A stretch of 9,851 bases of DNA from Gammaproteobacteria bacterium UBA5338 (lineage in GTDB: Bacteria; Pseudomonadota; Gammaproteobacteria; Pseudomonadales; UBA5862), in NCBI GenBank assembly GCA_002408105.1, contig DHQM01000245.1:1-9851 (forward strand), given 5' to 3'. The translations under genes and the position numbers were made by a program. Below the pieces are notes generated by a model. That model saw nothing but the letters and a program-made list of their open reading frames with translations, did not search any database and had not been told where the DNA came from. Below are positions 1 through 6,021 of this stretch, piece after piece; the stretch's first letter is position 1; each line of letters begins with the position of its first letter.

Positions 1-105
1 CGCATGGAAGCCGCCCACATCATGGCCCTGTTGGTGGTGGACACTGACCGTCGGCCTGTTGGCGTGGTGCACATGCACGACCTTGTGCGTGCGGGGGTGA
101 CATGA
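1..105 (+). CDS. kdsD: Arabinose-5-phosphate isomerase KdsD, C-terminal end (partial)
   Basis: The window opens inside a gene, and only the last 34 codons are present, ending in TGA. The visible peptide has the shape of the end of a CBS domain: a run of LLVVD, then RRPVGVVHMHDLVRAGV. The MHDL-RAG ending closely matches the C-terminus of KdsD, which converts ribulose 5-phosphate to arabinose 5-phosphate, the first committed step of Kdo synthesis in the cytoplasm. The catalytic SIS domain and first CBS domain would lie left of the window. The stop overlaps the kdsC start as ATGA, as expected for the kdsD-kdsC pair. The identification rests on a short tail plus strong gene context. Another CBS protein is possible but unlikely. 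Confidence 0.85.
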   Translation, partial: RMEAAHIMALLVVDTDRRPVGVVHMHDLVRAGVT

Positions 106-665
106 GCGGGGTTATCAAAGGCGCAATGGCGAAGGTGCCGCCCGAGCTGGTCGAGCGCCTTCGCTCGATTCGGCTGTTGGGCCTGGACGTCGACGGAGTG
201 CTGACCGACGGGCGGGTGTATTTCCATGGGGATGGCTCTGAGAGCAAGGCGTTCAACATCCTCGATGGCCATGGCCTCAAAATGCTGCAGCGTTGCAACA
301 TCGAGGTCGCCATCATCAGTGGGCGCCGTTCGGGGGCGGTGCGCCAGCGCGCCGCCGAATTGAGCATCCAGGCGTTGTATGAAGGCTGTGGCGACAAGCA
401 AGCGCAGATGCGCACATTGTTGCAGCGTCGTGGCCTGAGTCCAGACCAGGCCGCCTACATGGGTGACGATCTTCCGGACGTGCCCGTGATGCGTTTCGTG
501 GGCCTGGGCCTCACCGTTGCCAATGCACACCCGGGTGTCATTTCCGTGGCCGACTGGTGCAGCCTTCGACGGGGCGGCGAGGGTGCGGTGCGTGAGGCCT
601 GTGATCTGCTTCTGGCCGGGCAAGGGCACCTCGACGAGCTGTTGCGCGAGGCGGGCTGCCCATGA
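102..665 (+). CDS. kdsC: 3-deoxy-D-manno-octulosonate 8-phosphate phosphatase KdsC
   Basis: HAD-superfamily phosphatase that removes phosphate from Kdo-8-phosphate to release Kdo, in the cytoplasm. All HAD motifs are visible in the 187-residue product. Motif I is DVDGVLTDG with nucleophile Asp29 and acid/base Asp31. Motif II is IISGR (Ser73), followed by Lys99. Motif IV is GDDLPD around residues 121-126 for Mg2+. The C-terminal tail RGGEGAVREACDLLL is typical of KdsC, where it closes over the neighbouring active site in the tetramer. Length agrees with the E. coli protein (188). The ATG at 102 overlaps the kdsD stop and has a G-rich stretch just upstream. An in-frame ATG at 126, preceded by AAAGG, is a plausible alternative that would shorten the protein by eight residues. 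The gene ends overlapping lptC by four bases. Confidence 0.97.
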   Translation: MSGVIKGAMAKVPPELVERLRSIRLLGLDVDGVLTDGRVYFHGDGSESKAFNILDGHGLKMLQRCNIEVAIISGRRSGAVRQRAAELSIQALYEGCGDKQAQMRTLLQRRGLSPDQAAYMGDDLPDVPVMRFVGLGLTVANAHPGVISVADWCSLRRGGEGAVREACDLLLAGQGHLDELLREAGCP

Positions 666-1276
666 TCAGCAGAGTTCCTGGCTGGCTACAGCGGCTGTTT
701 GGCGTGCCCGCACTCGGCGCTGTGGTTGTGGCAATGGGCATCGTGTTGTTGGTGTGGTTTCGCTGGTCGGGGGTGGAAGAGCATGCGGTCGCGCCAGCCG
801 CGGTGGACCTTCAGGCCCCGGATTTTTACATGAGTGGCGTTGAACAGCGCCGCTACACGGAGGAAGGCCAGCAAGACTACCGGCTCGTGGCGGCGCATTG
901 GGAGAGGCCGAGGGGTGCACGGCACAGCCAATTGGTGCAGCTTCAATTCTGGCTCGGCCCAGCAGCGGGGGCCGCGCAGGGCTTTCGGGCCGAGGCCGCC
1001 TCCGGCACCTTGTACGCTGAGGTGGATCGCCTGAATTTGAACGGCGGCGTGGCCTTTTGGCAGCCCTTGCCGGGCGGGCTTGAGCGCCGATTCAGAACGG
1101 CTGCCCTGGACGTACAGCTGGACACGCGTGAAGCGCACGGCACGGATCCGGTCGAGCTGATGGCGCCGGGCGCATGGATTTGGGGCGAGGGCGTTGAAGC
1201 AGACCTGACCCAAGGCAGGTTCTCGATTCTCGGCCGTGTGCGCGCGGAACACCAATGGGTGGCTGGTGGGCAGTAG
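662..1276 (+). CDS. lptC: LPS export system protein LptC
   Basis: Bitopic inner-membrane protein that takes LPS from the LptB2FG transporter and passes it to LptA in the periplasm. The 204-residue product begins with a short cytoplasmic stretch, then one hydrophobic segment at about residues 17-34 (VPALGAVVVAMGIVLLVW). The rest is a periplasmic beta-rich domain of the LptC family. Family-like elements include the APDFYMSGV start of the periplasmic part, an alternating strand pattern in the middle, and WGEGVEADLTQGRFSILGRVRAEH near the end. Sequence conservation in LptC is generally low, so position between kdsC and lptA is part of the evidence. The ATG start overlaps the kdsC stop (ATGA), and a GAGG lies about ten bases upstream. 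The 3' end overlaps the lptA start. Confidence 0.95.
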   Translation: MISRVPGWLQRLFGVPALGAVVVAMGIVLLVWFRWSGVEEHAVAPAAVDLQAPDFYMSGVEQRRYTEEGQQDYRLVAAHWERPRGARHSQLVQLQFWLGPAAGAAQGFRAEAASGTLYAEVDRLNLNGGVAFWQPLPGGLERRFRTAALDVQLDTREAHGTDPVELMAPGAWIWGEGVEADLTQGRFSILGRVRAEHQWVAGGQ

Positions 1277-1811
1277 GGTATGGGACCGGCGTTGTGGCCT
1301 CTGGCTGCTGGTCCTTGGCCTACTTGGGTTGGCCCCACGCGTGGGTGCCTTGCCAGAGGACGGCGCCCAGCCGGTGGAGATCGCCGCAGACCGGGTCGAA
1401 CTGGATCAGCGGGCCGGAGAGGCACGTTATCTGGGCCGGGTGGTGGTCACCCAGGGTTCGCTGCGCATCGAGGCGGACCAGGTCCGGATTCGCAGCGACG
1501 CGAACGGCCTGAAGGCCGTAGAGGCAGATGGCGATCCTGCACGCTACCGGCAGCTGGTGGCCACCGAAGCCGGTGGTGAAGACCAGGAATTAAGCGGCAG
1601 CGCGGCGCGCATCCTGTATCAGGCCGACGAGCGCACCATCATACTGGAAGGCAATGCCCAGCTGCGCCAGGGCGGACACTGGTTTTCGGCTGGGCGCATC
1701 CTGTTCGATGTCGGTGCGCGCCAACTGCAGGCCACTGCCGATCCAGCGCAGGCCGGCACCGACGGCCGGGTGCGCTTGGTGTTGCCCCCGCCCCAGGCGA
1801 GGGCGCCTTGA
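1266..1811 (+). CDS. lptA: LPS transport periplasmic protein LptA
   Basis: Periplasmic bridge protein whose OstA/LptA-type beta-jellyroll binds the lipid A part of LPS and links LptC to LptD. With a GTG start at 1266 the product is 181 residues, close to E. coli LptA (185). It has a signal peptide: basic residues around positions 4-9, a leucine-rich core ([11 protein letters not shown]), and a likely cleavage site after VGA near residue 28. The mature part starts with [13 protein letters not shown] and continues with [18 protein letters not shown], both typical of the family. The reading frame is open further back to a GTG at 1236 (191 residues), but that adds ten residues before the signal peptide and has no close ribosome binding site. 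GTG 1266 is preceded by GGGTGG and overlaps lptC by 11 bases. No ATG is available, so translation is probably coupled to lptC. Confidence 0.93.
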   Translation: MGSRVWDRRCGLWLLVLGLLGLAPRVGALPEDGAQPVEIAADRVELDQRAGEARYLGRVVVTQGSLRIEADQVRIRSDANGLKAVEADGDPARYRQLVATEAGGEDQELSGSAARILYQADERTIILEGNAQLRQGGHWFSAGRILFDVGARQLQATADPAQAGTDGRVRLVLPPPQARAP

Positions 1812-2545
1812 GCGCGGCCCCAAGCCGGCTGATTGCGGAGCACCTGGCCAAGCGCTACCGCAAGCGTGAGGTCATCCGGGACTTGTCCCTTGAGGTGTCC
1901 AGTGGCGAGGTGGTTGGCCTGCTGGGCCCAAATGGGGCCGGCAAGACGACCTGCTTTTACATGCTGGTGGGCCTGCTGCCACTGGATGCGGGGCACATTC
2001 ACATCGATGGTGTAGACGTCAGCCGCATGCCGGTTCACCGCAGGGCGCGCTTGGGTCTTGGCTACCTCCCTCAGGAGGCCTCGGTGTTTCGCGGCCTGAG
2101 TGTTGCGGACAACATCAAAGCCGTACTTGAACAGCGCCCTGACCTCGACGCCGCAGGGCGGCGTCGACGCCTCAGTGAGCTGCTGGAAGAGTTTCACATC
2201 GGCCACATTCGTGACAGCCTCGGGATGGCGCTGTCTGGTGGTGAGCGGCGCCGGGTTGAGATTGCCCGTGCCTTGGCGATGGAGCCGCGGTTCATGCTGT
2301 TGGACGAGCCGTTTGCGGGTGTCGACCCGATCTCCGTTGATGACATCAAGGCCATCATTCGCCACTTGCAGACCCGTGGCATTGGTGTCCTCATCACTGA
2401 CCACAACGTACGCGAGACCCTCGATATCTGTGAGCGGGCCTATATTGTGAGTGACGGGGGCGTTATTGCTGCGGGCTCGGCCGTCGATATAATGGCAGAC
2501 CAACGTGTTCGCGACGTGTATCTTGGTGCGGATTTTCGCCTTTGA
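1808..2545 (+). CDS. lptB: LPS export ABC transporter ATP-binding protein LptB
   Basis: Cytoplasmic ATPase of the LptB2FGC complex, which drives extraction of LPS from the inner membrane. The 245-residue product has every ABC element: Walker [10 protein letters not shown] (residues 40-48), Q-loop Gln89 in YLPQEASVF, signature [15 protein letters not shown] (from 142), Walker B FMLLDE with Glu167, D-loop GVDP, and H-loop His199 in [10 protein letters not shown]. The [10 protein letters not shown]-terminus matches LptB almost exactly. The start is TTG at 1808, overlapping the lptA stop as TTGA. It is supported by GCGAGGG four bases upstream and by agreement with the E. coli N-terminus. The permease partners lptF and lptG are not in the window, as is usual. 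A TATAAT sequence near the 3' end may serve rpoN. Confidence 0.98.
   Translation: MSAAPSRLIAEHLAKRYRKREVIRDLSLEVSSGEVVGLLGPNGAGKTTCFYMLVGLLPLDAGHIHIDGVDVSRMPVHRRARLGLGYLPQEASVFRGLSVADNIKAVLEQRPDLDAAGRRRRLSELLEEFHIGHIRDSLGMALSGGERRRVEIARALAMEPRFMLLDEPFAGVDPISVDDIKAIIRHLQTRGIGVLITDHNVRETLDICERAYIVSDGGVIAAGSAVDIMADQRVRDVYLGADFRL
2466..2493 (+). promoter_or_regulatory. Candidate sigma-70 promoter for rpoN inside the 3' end of lptB
   Basis: A perfect TATAAT hexamer lies at 2488-2493, within lptB coding sequence, which is notable in such GC-rich DNA. A TTGCTG hexamer at 2466-2471 (three of six matches to TTGACA) stands 16 bases upstream. Transcription would begin near 2500 and give rpoN a leader of about 150 bases. 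In E. coli, rpoN is known to be transcribed from a promoter in the upstream gene, so a separate start here fits. The -35 is weak, and the hexamer could be chance, since it encodes part of VDIMAD in LptB. Confidence 0.45.
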
Positions 2546-2652
2546 GTCGTGCGGCACCGCACCCGGGCCGCTGCTGCGAACTGCGCGCAGGGGGTCTGAG
2601 GTCGGCGCACCAGCACCGCCGTATTGCTGTAAACCGAGTCACCGATGAATAG
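2546..2652 (+). other. lptB-rpoN intergenic region with inverted repeats and no clear Shine-Dalgarno site
   Basis: This 107-base gap is the first break in the otherwise overlapping operon. It holds an inverted repeat GTGCGG-CA-CCGCAC at 2549-2562, a competing GCGGC/GCCGC pairing (2551-2555 with 2567-2571), and a palindrome CTGCGCGCAG at 2581-2590. The last can also form a five-pair stem, CTGCG 2574-2578 with CGCAG 2586-2590. None is followed by a T run, so a rho-independent terminator is not supported. Just before rpoN there is no purine-rich ribosome binding site. A three-codon ORF (ATG AAT AGA TGA, 2645-2656) overlaps the rpoN start. Confidence 0.5.
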
Positions 2653-4158
2653 ATGAAACCGACCCTGCAACTAAAACTTGGTCAGCAGCTGACCATGACC
2701 CCGCAGCTGCAGCAGGCAATTCGACTGCTGCAGCTGTCCACATTGGACCTCCAGCAGGAAATTCAACAGGCCCTGGAAAACAACCCCATGCTGGAGGTCG
2801 AGGAAGACCAGGGGCTGGCCACCAACTCCAGTGAAGGCGAGCGGCACGAGTCCGGTGAGGATCCAGACGGTGCCGAAGCGCAGGCGGCAGCGGAATCCAG
2901 TGGCGCGGAGGGGGACGAGTATGCCGCAGAAGGTGACTGGAGCGAGTCGATTCCGAGCGACTTGTCGGTCGACAGCAACTGGGATGCGGTGTATCCCACT
3001 GCTGGGGTGGCTTCAGGCCCAGGGGGCGATGGGGACGATTATGATTTCGATGGCCGCAATGGGACCACCGAGACCCTACAAGACTACCTGAACTGGCAGC
3101 TCAACCTGACACCCATGTCGGACGTTGACCGTTTGATCGCCATGAACATCATCGACGGCGTCACCCCCGACGGCATGCTCACCACCCTGCTTGACGACGT
3201 GCGTGTGAGCCTTGAGCGCGACGACATTCAGGTGGAATTGGATGAGATTGAGGCTGTGCTGCACCGCATTCAGCAGTTCGATCCCGTTGGTGTTGCAGCC
3301 CGCAGCGTGGATGAGTGCCTGTTGATTCAGCTGCGCCAGCTGCCCGTCGATACGCCATGGCGCCGCGAGGCCGAGGTGGTGCTCGCAGAGCACATGGGGC
3401 TGCTGGGCAACCGGGACTACACCCAGTTGATGCGCCGCATGCGGCTGAAACAGGACCAGCTCGCAGAAGTGTTGCAGCTGATCCAAGGGCTGAACCCGCG
3501 CCCGGGGGCCTCAGTTTCGACGGCGCAGCCTGAATATGTCATCCCCGATGTGTTCGTTCGCAAGGTCCAGGGACAGTGGGCCGTGGATCTGAACCCGGAC
3601 ATTGCGCCCAAGCTGCGCGTCAACGAAGGTTATGCGTCCCTGGTGCGGCGTGCGGACAACGGTGCCGACAACCAGTACTTGCGCAGCAACCTCCAAGAGG
3701 CGCGCTGGTTCCTGAAAAGCCTGGCGAGCAGGAACGACACCCTGCTCAAGGTGGCGCGGGAGATCGTTCGTGTGCAGCAAGGGTTTTTGGAGCACGGCGA
3801 GGAGGCCATGAAGCCCTTGGTGTTACACGACATCGCCGAGGCGGTGGAGATGCACGAATCGACCATTTCAAGGGTCACCACCCAGAAATACATGCACACG
3901 CCGCGCGGCGTGTTTGAGCTCAAGTATTTTTTCTCCAGCCACGTGGGCACCGACACCGGCGGCGAATGCTCTTCCACTGCGATCCGCGCGATCATTCGCA
4001 AACTCATTGGCGCTGAGAACCCGCGCAAGCCCTTGAGTGACAGCAAAATCACTGCTGTGCTTGCCGAGCAAGGCATTCAGGTGGCTCGGCGCACCATTGC
4101 AAAGTACCGCGAGTCGATGGACATTCCGCCGTCCAACGAGCGCAAACAACTGCTCTAG
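2653..4158 (+). CDS. rpoN: RNA polymerase sigma-54 factor RpoN
   Basis: Alternative sigma factor that directs RNA polymerase to -24/-12 promoters and needs AAA+ enhancer-binding activators. The 501-residue product shows the three classic regions. Region I (about 1-48) is glutamine- and leucine-rich, from [19 protein letters not shown] to LENNPMLE. Region II (about 49-135) is acidic and of low conservation. Region III starts near 138 with the core-binding domain ([12 protein letters not shown]). It is followed by the helix-turn-helix around 389-419 ([19 protein letters not shown]) and the RpoN box [10 protein letters not shown] at 478-487, which contacts the -24 element. Length is within the family range. 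The ATG at 2653 is the only start giving an intact Region I, although its ribosome binding site is poor. Downstream neighbours hpf, ptsN and rapZ are the conserved partners of rpoN. Confidence 0.98.
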   Translation: MKPTLQLKLGQQLTMTPQLQQAIRLLQLSTLDLQQEIQQALENNPMLEVEEDQGLATNSSEGERHESGEDPDGAEAQAAAESSGAEGDEYAAEGDWSESIPSDLSVDSNWDAVYPTAGVASGPGGDGDDYDFDGRNGTTETLQDYLNWQLNLTPMSDVDRLIAMNIIDGVTPDGMLTTLLDDVRVSLERDDIQVELDEIEAVLHRIQQFDPVGVAARSVDECLLIQLRQLPVDTPWRREAEVVLAEHMGLLGNRDYTQLMRRMRLKQDQLAEVLQLIQGLNPRPGASVSTAQPEYVIPDVFVRKVQGQWAVDLNPDIAPKLRVNEGYASLVRRADNGADNQYLRSNLQEARWFLKSLASRNDTLLKVAREIVRVQQGFLEHGEEAMKPLVLHDIAEAVEMHESTISRVTTQKYMHTPRGVFELKYFFSSHVGTDTGGECSSTAIRAIIRKLIGAENPRKPLSDSKITAVLAEQGIQVARRTIAKYRESMDIPPSNERKQLL

Positions 4159-4160
4159 CC

Positions 4161-4173
4161 TGCCTTCAAGGCA
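4161..4173 (+). repeat. Short inverted repeat after rpoN
   Basis: TGCCTT-C-AAGGCA is a perfect inverted repeat directly after the rpoN stop codon. Sterically it would form a four-pair stem (TGCC/GGCA) with a five-base loop. There is no T tract, so I do not call a terminator. It may be a processing or stalling site between rpoN and hpf, or chance. Confidence 0.3.
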
Positions 4174-4202
4174 CTGCGGAGCCTGGAATTCGGTTCGTGC
4201 TC

Positions 4203-4209
4203 AAGGAGG
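4203..4209 (+). promoter_or_regulatory. Strong Shine-Dalgarno sequence of hpf
   Basis: AAGGAGG lies six bases before the hpf ATG and is the best ribosome binding site in the window. It fixes the hpf start and suggests that HPF is translated more strongly than the coupled genes around it. The flanking GTGC (4197-4200) and GCAC (4209-4212) could pair and place the site in a small hairpin. Confidence 0.8.
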
Positions 4210-4215
4210 CACTCC

Positions 4216-4527
4216 ATGCAAATCAACATCAGCGGCCACCACCTGGACCTCACCGATGCGCTCAAGCAATATGTCATTGAAAAATTTCAGCGCATTGAAC
4301 GGCATTTCGATCAAATCACCAGCGTCGAAGTGATCCTAGAGGTGGAAAAACCCCGCCAGAAAGCGGAAGCCCGGATTCGAGTGGCCGGGGGTGAAGTCTT
4401 TGCGCAGTCGGAGTCCGATGACATGTACGCGGCCATCGATTCACTGGTCGACAAGCTGGACCGGCAGTTGATCAAGCACAAGGAAAAGACCATCGGGCGC
4501 CACCATGGCGCGGCCGGAGCGCGCTGA
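4216..4527 (+). CDS. hpf: Ribosome hibernation promoting factor HPF (short form)
   Basis: Small cytoplasmic protein that binds in the mRNA/tRNA channel of the 30S subunit and promotes ribosome dimerisation and inactivation in stationary phase. The 103-residue product carries the S30AE fold. It starts MQINISGHHLDLTDALKQYV, has ERHFDQITSVEVILE and KAEARIRVAGGEVFAQSESDDMYAAIDSLVDKLDRQL in the middle, and ends in a basic stretch (IKHKEKTIGRHH). It is eight residues longer than E. coli HPF (95) and lacks the long C-terminal domain of long HPF, so it is the short type, which in E. coli works with RMF. The position between rpoN and ptsN is conserved in gammaproteobacteria. Its own strong ribosome binding site and the 57-base gap upstream suggest independent translational control. 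Confidence 0.97.
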   Translation: MQINISGHHLDLTDALKQYVIEKFQRIERHFDQITSVEVILEVEKPRQKAEARIRVAGGEVFAQSESDDMYAAIDSLVDKLDRQLIKHKEKTIGRHHGAAGAR

Positions 4528-4551
4528 CCTCCAACCACGCGGGAGCCGCGC

Positions 4552-5013
4552 ATGCAGCTCAAGCACATTCTATCGCTCGAGCGCACCCTGTTGTTCGACT
4601 GCGGCAGCAAGAAGCGGCTGTTCGAGAGCACTGCGCACCTGGCCGCTGAACAGGTCCCGGGCCTCGAAGAAGAAGTGGTATTTGAAAAGCTGATTGCCCG
4701 AGAGCGCCTCGGCTCCACCAGCCTGGGTGGTGGGGTTGCGCTGCCCCACTGCCGGGTGCCTCACTGCCGGGAAGTGGTGGGCATCCTTTCCAAAGTCAGC
4801 CCTGCGATCGACTTCGATGCCGGAGATACCGAACCGGTGGACCTGGTGTTCGTGCTGCTGGTTCCCTTGGAGCCCACTGAGGAACACCTGCGCACCCTGG
4901 CGATGCTGGCCGATTACTTTTCCCGCGATGAATTCAAGGCCCGCCTGCGCCAGTCCGCAGACCGGGCGGCACTGTATGATGCGGCTGTGGAATACCACCC
5001 GGAGACGCCGTGA
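4552..5013 (+). CDS. ptsN: Nitrogen-regulatory PTS enzyme IIA (EIIA-Ntr)
   Basis: Regulatory phosphoacceptor of the nitrogen PTS. In E. coli it is phosphorylated through EI-Ntr (PtsP) and NPr (PtsO), and it controls potassium transport and other targets rather than importing sugar. The 153-residue product has the EIIA fold with active-site His66 in GVALPHCR and the PVDLVFVLLVP strand followed by HLRTLAMLADYF. An oddity is that PHCR is repeated immediately (PHCRVPHCRE), giving a second His at 71 and cysteines at 67 and 72. Start is ATG at 4552 with GGGAG six bases upstream, 24 bases after hpf. Its stop overlaps the rapZ GTG start (GTGA), indicating coupling. The partner gene ptsO is not found after rapZ, so the phosphate donor must be encoded elsewhere or be absent. 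Confidence 0.97.
   Translation: MQLKHILSLERTLLFDCGSKKRLFESTAHLAAEQVPGLEEEVVFEKLIARERLGSTSLGGGVALPHCRVPHCREVVGILSKVSPAIDFDAGDTEPVDLVFVLLVPLEPTEEHLRTLAMLADYFSRDEFKARLRQSADRAALYDAAVEYHPETP
4747..4771 (+). repeat. Direct repeat CACTGCCGGG in the ptsN active-site region
   Basis: The ten bases CACTGCCGGG occur at 4747-4756 and again at 4762-4771, 15 bases apart and in frame. They encode the two consecutive PHCR units around the catalytic histidine of EIIA-Ntr. A short in-frame tandem duplication of 15 bases with later drift would explain this. Convergent codon choice is the alternative. Confidence 0.7.
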
Positions 5014-5915
5014 GTGACCCTGCGCGTTTTGAGCTGGTGATCGTTAGCGGGCGGTCTGGCTCGGGAAAAAGCACCGCGCTCCACGTACTTGAAGACCTGG
5101 GCTTTTACGCCATCGACAACTTGCCGGCCGGGTTGTTGGCGACCTTGGCGGCTGGGGTCGGGGGAGGCCAGTTCGCCGAGCAGCGCCGCGTCGCGGTCAG
5201 CATCGATGCACGGAATGTACCGAGTGAGCTGCAGCAACTGCCCGGCATTCTGGCTGAGCTGCAGCAAAGCAACCTCACGCTTCAAACCCTCTACCTCGAC
5301 GCCGACGAGCAGACGTTGCAGCAGCGCTTCAGTGAAACACGGCGGCGCCACCCATTGTCTGGTGCAGAAACCGGACTGGTGGAAGCGATGGCGCGTGAAG
5401 CCCAACTGCTGCAACCCGTGTCCGCGATCGCTGATTTCACCATCGACACCAGCCGGTTGAGCATCCACCAGCTGCGTGAGGTGGTGCGTTGGCGCTTCGC
5501 TGGCACACCGGGGGATGGCTTCTCCCTGTTGTTCGGGTCATTCGGCTTCAAACGCGGCGTACCTTTCGACGCCGACCTGGTGTACGACGCCCGCTGTCTC
5601 CCCAATCCCCATTGGGTCCCCGAGTTGCGCAGCCTCACAGGGCGGGACGCCCCGGTGGTGGCGTACCTGGAAAGCCATTCCGATGTGGCGGAATTCTACG
5701 GGGAAATCGCCGGCTACCTGCACCGTTGGCTGGGCCGCTACGAGCGCCCCAGCCGCAGCTACCTGACCGTTGCCGTCGGCTGCACCGGCGGACAGCACCG
5801 GTCGGTCTACCTGTGCGAAGCGCTGGCTCGCGAGTTTGGCGTCAGCCGCACCAATGTGTTCGTTCGCCACCGCGAGTTGGGCCTCGAGGCTGCATCGACC
5901 GCTCGCCGCACCTAA
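5010..5915 (+). CDS. rapZ: RNase adapter protein RapZ
   Basis: P-loop nucleotide-binding protein that in E. coli binds GlcN6P and guides RNase E to the GlmZ small RNA, tuning GlmS and thus envelope precursor synthesis. The 301-residue product has Walker A GRSGSGKS (14-21) and DNLP (36-39). The C-terminal kinase-like domain holds FGFKRGVPFDADLVYDARCLPNPHW (His201) and YLTVAVGCTGGQHRSV (Cys258 to Arg264). All of these match the family. It is longer than E. coli RapZ (284) because of an insertion near residues 50-60 and a longer tail. The lysine/arginine-rich end seen in E. coli is replaced by a mixed ELGLEAASTARRT. The start is GTG at 5010, overlapping the ptsN stop, with GGAG five bases upstream. 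Whether GlmZ-like RNAs exist here cannot be judged from this window. Confidence 0.97.
   Translation: MSDPARFELVIVSGRSGSGKSTALHVLEDLGFYAIDNLPAGLLATLAAGVGGGQFAEQRRVAVSIDARNVPSELQQLPGILAELQQSNLTLQTLYLDADEQTLQQRFSETRRRHPLSGAETGLVEAMAREAQLLQPVSAIADFTIDTSRLSIHQLREVVRWRFAGTPGDGFSLLFGSFGFKRGVPFDADLVYDARCLPNPHWVPELRSLTGRDAPVVAYLESHSDVAEFYGEIAGYLHRWLGRYERPSRSYLTVAVGCTGGQHRSVYLCEALAREFGVSRTNVFVRHRELGLEAASTARRT
5225..5267 (+). repeat. Direct repeat TGAGCTGCAGCAA inside rapZ
   Basis: Thirteen bases are repeated exactly at 5225-5237 and 5255-5267, 30 bases apart and in frame. They encode two ELQQ units separated by six residues in the N-terminal domain of RapZ. Each copy includes the palindrome AGCTGCAGCT in part. 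It is probably a by-product of preferred codons in a glutamine-rich helix. Confidence 0.5.
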
Positions 5916-6021
5916 CCCGACAAACTCCTCCGAAAACCCCGCAGATCCAGCACGTTGCGGTCCCTGGACGCGGTAGAATTGCCGTTGACGCACCTTTGAC
6001 TGCTGTTTACGGAACCTCAGC
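5916..6021 (+). other. rapZ-mgtE intergenic region with possible -10 element
   Basis: This 106-base gap contains no convincing gene. TAGAAT at 5974-5979 resembles a -10 element, but no good -35 stands 16 to 18 bases upstream (TTGCGG at 5955 is only 13 bases away). TTGACG at 5985-5990 resembles a -35 but has no good -10 before the start codon. A weak CCGCA/TGCGG pairing is possible near 5938-5960, with no T tract. A GGAA at 6011-6014, seven bases before the mgtE ATG, is a weak ribosome binding site. A promoter for mgtE somewhere here is likely, but the exact site is uncertain. I see no M-box-like magnesium riboswitch; the gap seems too short for one. Confidence 0.35.

Noticed and set aside
1619..2557. 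A 312-codon minus-strand open frame opposite lptA and lptB
   Set aside because: It lies antisense to LptB, whose ABC motifs are beyond doubt. Its protein shows no domain and mirrors the codon pattern of the plus strand.
2549..2590. Inverted repeats after lptB as a rho-independent terminator
   Set aside because: They are followed by GC-rich sequence with no T tract, so they are kept only as possible leader structure.
5502..5520. TGGCAC in rapZ as a sigma-54 -24 element
   Set aside because: There is no TTGC at the required spacing downstream, and the site lies inside a conserved coding region.
5955..5999. A 14-codon TTG-started ORF in the mgtE leader as a possible leader peptide
   Set aside because: It has no ribosome binding site, and no proline-run or other sensor codons as in known Mg2+ leader peptides. 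Its length is expected by chance.
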